A stretch of DNA of 62,875 nucleotides from an uncultured Anaerococcus sp. GTDB taxonomy: Bacteria > Bacillota > Clostridia > Tissierellales > Peptoniphilaceae. Location: NCBI RefSeq assembly GCF_943908415.1, contig NZ_CALTSY010000007.1:1-62875 (forward strand). The letters are read 5' to 3'. Numbering within the stretch: the first letter of the stretch is position 1; every line of letters starts with the position of its first letter. The translations under genes were made by a program, and so were the position numbers. Below, one piece after another: positions 61,589 through 62,875 of this stretch. The notes beneath the pieces were generated by a model that worked only from the letters and a program-made list of their open reading frames with translations, was not told the DNA's origin and ran no database searches.

Positions 61589-62749
61589 ATTCCTTTGCAT
61601 TTTTTCTATTTTATTAATTAATTCTACTAGCTGTGCTTGGCTATAATTTTGGCCATAGGCCTTATTTATAGTTTCTACTATATTTGTTAAGTTCTTAGGA
61701 TTTAGAGCAAATAAGCATATGCCAGCAGAATCAATTATTTTCATATAATCACTTGATTTGGATGATGTTTTTTTATCATTTGAAGGATTAATATTATATT
61801 TTTTTTCTAAATATCCTCTACCTTGAGCCAAGTCTTTGTATAGACTAGGCCTATCTTTTTTTACTATATTTTTACTTATATAATCTATTTGATCAATATT
61901 TAGAGACTTGAAATCATAAATATGATTTAAATAAGTGTAGGAAAACTCTATACTCTTAGAGAGGGCGAAAATATCTATGCCATACTCATCCAATCTATTT
62001 ATTATTTTATTTAGTTTTTGCATATCATCAGTATTATAAGAATCATTTTTTGAAAAAATACTACTTTTTTTAGAAGATTTTTTGCTATAACAACCCATTA
62101 TGCAGTCAGAACATCTCCTATTTGAATTTTCTAAATAAAAGGGAGCCTCATATATTTCTCTTTTTTTATTATATTTAATTGTTATAGATCCTATATTTTT
62201 ATCAAATAAAATATTTGGAAGAGACTTCGAACATCCTCTGTATTTGTCATTTATAAGCCTAGATATCTTATCTCCTCTTATTGTAGAGTCTGTTATATAA
62301 AGAGAAGAAATATCATCTCCATATTCTTTTTTTAAATTGTTAAATCTGTAAGTATTAGAATAATCATCATCTAGATATGCTTTTTTATAGGAAATTTCAT
62401 CTGTCTCTATATAAATATCTAAAAATTCATTAGCTTTATTGACTAAAACAAGCCCATCATAATCATTAGATTTTAGAAAGTCAGAAAAATCCCCACCCAT
62501 ATTTGCATAGGAGAGTCTATATGAATTATCCTTTGCCATAATTATATATTTATTTATTGGGTTAGAATAATCTATTATAGATGAAGTAAAAATCATCCAA
62601 GGATTGGAATAATCCCTATTATTATTAAGCCAATAAAGAGCTAGACCATAGCCTCCCATGTAAAAATTTGATATATTTGTATCTATATATTCCACATTAT
62701 GCTCTTTGTTTGCTAAATCTATTATTAATATCTTATATAAATTTTCCAT
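61580..62749 (-). CDS. Miniature aldehyde:ferredoxin oxidoreductase-like protein
   Basis: This 389-residue protein shows AOR-family landmarks: an N-terminal MGGYGLALYWL (the GGxG turn), cysteines C213-x2-C216-x3-C220 and Cys345 as 4Fe-4S ligands, and both pterin-binding motifs, DxxGxD (254-259) and DxxGxC (340-345). Full-length AORs have about 580-700 residues, so about a third is missing, mostly between and after these motifs. The lack of frameshifts and the preserved ligands suggest a shortened but folded protein. It lies tail-to-tail with the tungstate transporter, fitting a W enzyme or a W-pterin carrier. Confidence 0.72.
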   Translation of the reverse strand: MENLYKILIIDLANKEHNVEYIDTNISNFYMGGYGLALYWLNNNRDYSNPWMIFTSSIIDYSNPINKYIIMAKDNSYRLSYANMGGDFSDFLKSNDYDGLVLVNKANEFLDIYIETDEISYKKAYLDDDYSNTYRFNNLKKEYGDDISSLYITDSTIRGDKISRLINDKYRGCSKSLPNILFDKNIGSITIKYNKKREIYEAPFYLENSNRRCSDCIMGCYSKKSSKKSSIFSKNDSYNTDDMQKLNKIINRLDEYGIDIFALSKSIEFSYTYLNHIYDFKSLNIDQIDYISKNIVKKDRPSLYKDLAQGRGYLEKKYNINPSNDKKTSSKSSDYMKIIDSAGICLFALNPKNLTNIVETINKAYGQNYSQAQLVELINKIEKMQRNLS

Positions 62750-62818
62750 ATATACCTCTTTAAAATACTATATCACTTGTATACATCTTTTGTATAAATT
62801 GAACACAATTTAGACATA

Positions 62819-62875
62819 ATGGGGCTGTTGCAAAAGTCCCAACATAGAAAAAAAGACGAGGAAACTGAAAATCCT
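62819..62875. mobile_element. Probable terminal end of an insertion sequence
   Basis: The sequence starting GGGGCTGTTGCAAAAG looks like the terminal inverted repeat seen at ends of transposase-encoding insertion sequences. The window stops before any transposase can be read. The family cannot be fixed from 57 bases. Confidence 0.42.

Noticed and set aside
1..62875. CRISPR arrays, tRNA, rRNA or prophage genes
   Set aside because: No regularly spaced repeats, cloverleaf sequences or phage structural genes were recognised anywhere in the window.

Overview
The window is AT-rich DNA from a low-GC Gram-positive anaerobe. Gene content (dnaA-dnaN-S4-recF-gyrB-gyrA next to rpmH-rnpA-yidD-yidC-jag, clostridial-type formate dehydrogenase, tungstate uptake, sigB/F-like sigma module, no sporulation genes seen) fits the Peptoniphilaceae, most like Anaerococcus. 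That genus call is an inference from gene order and protein flavour, not from a search. The window contains the chromosomal replication origin (about 40.5-41.1 kb): genes left of it run mostly on the minus strand and genes right of it mostly on the plus strand, so both arms are mostly transcribed away from oriC.

Left arm, 0-20.5 kb: a glutaredoxin; an M20 amidohydrolase with a two-gene DUF3100-type transporter; an AIM24 protein; an amidohydrolase/GNAT pair; then a complete oligopeptide (Opp) ABC transporter with two tandem binding lipoproteins. This Opp system is unusual: OppC carries a seven-repeat RCC1-like beta-propeller between TM1 and the rest of the permease, OppF carries about 190 extra residues of predicted coiled coil inside its nucleotide-binding domain, and both OppA paralogs carry a charged helical insert. 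Next come a secreted modular cell-wall hydrolase and a repeat-containing lipoprotein.

20.5-30.6 kb is accessory. It holds a DDAH-like enzyme and a degraded XRE/TPR regulator. It also holds a cluster made of an intact XRE/TPR (RRNPP-like) regulator, a previously uncalled 41-residue exported-type peptide, a 134-residue secreted protein, two membrane proteins and an ABC ATPase. This looks like a peptide-controlled export or immunity system and is one of the two best candidates for an undescribed system. Beside it is a GntR / RraA / GltS-like carrier / RraA module, bounded by two roughly 90 percent identical copies of the 3' end and terminator of the sigma-factor gene. That is a scar showing the module was inserted at the sigma gene.

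30.6-44 kb is the origin core: a sigma factor, a minimal RsbW-like protein and a STAS antagonist fused in transcription to gyrA, gyrB, recF, the S4 protein, dnaN and dnaA; then oriC with many DnaA boxes; then rpmH-rnpA-yidD-yidC-jag.

Right arm, 44-62.9 kb: a CdaR-type activator divergent from glycerate kinase and a GntP permease; then one long formate/tungsten locus on the plus strand. It encodes a formate channel, NuoE- and NuoF-like subunits, a truncated FdhA paralog, a Cys-type FdhA, a ferritin-like protein, MobA, FdhD, MoeA, a MoeA-PBP fusion and tungstate transporter TupABC. A convergent, strongly shortened aldehyde:ferredoxin-oxidoreductase-like protein closes the locus; it keeps the four Fe-S cysteines and both pterin-binding DxxGx(C/D) motifs in 389 residues. 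The window ends in what looks like the terminal inverted repeat of an insertion sequence.
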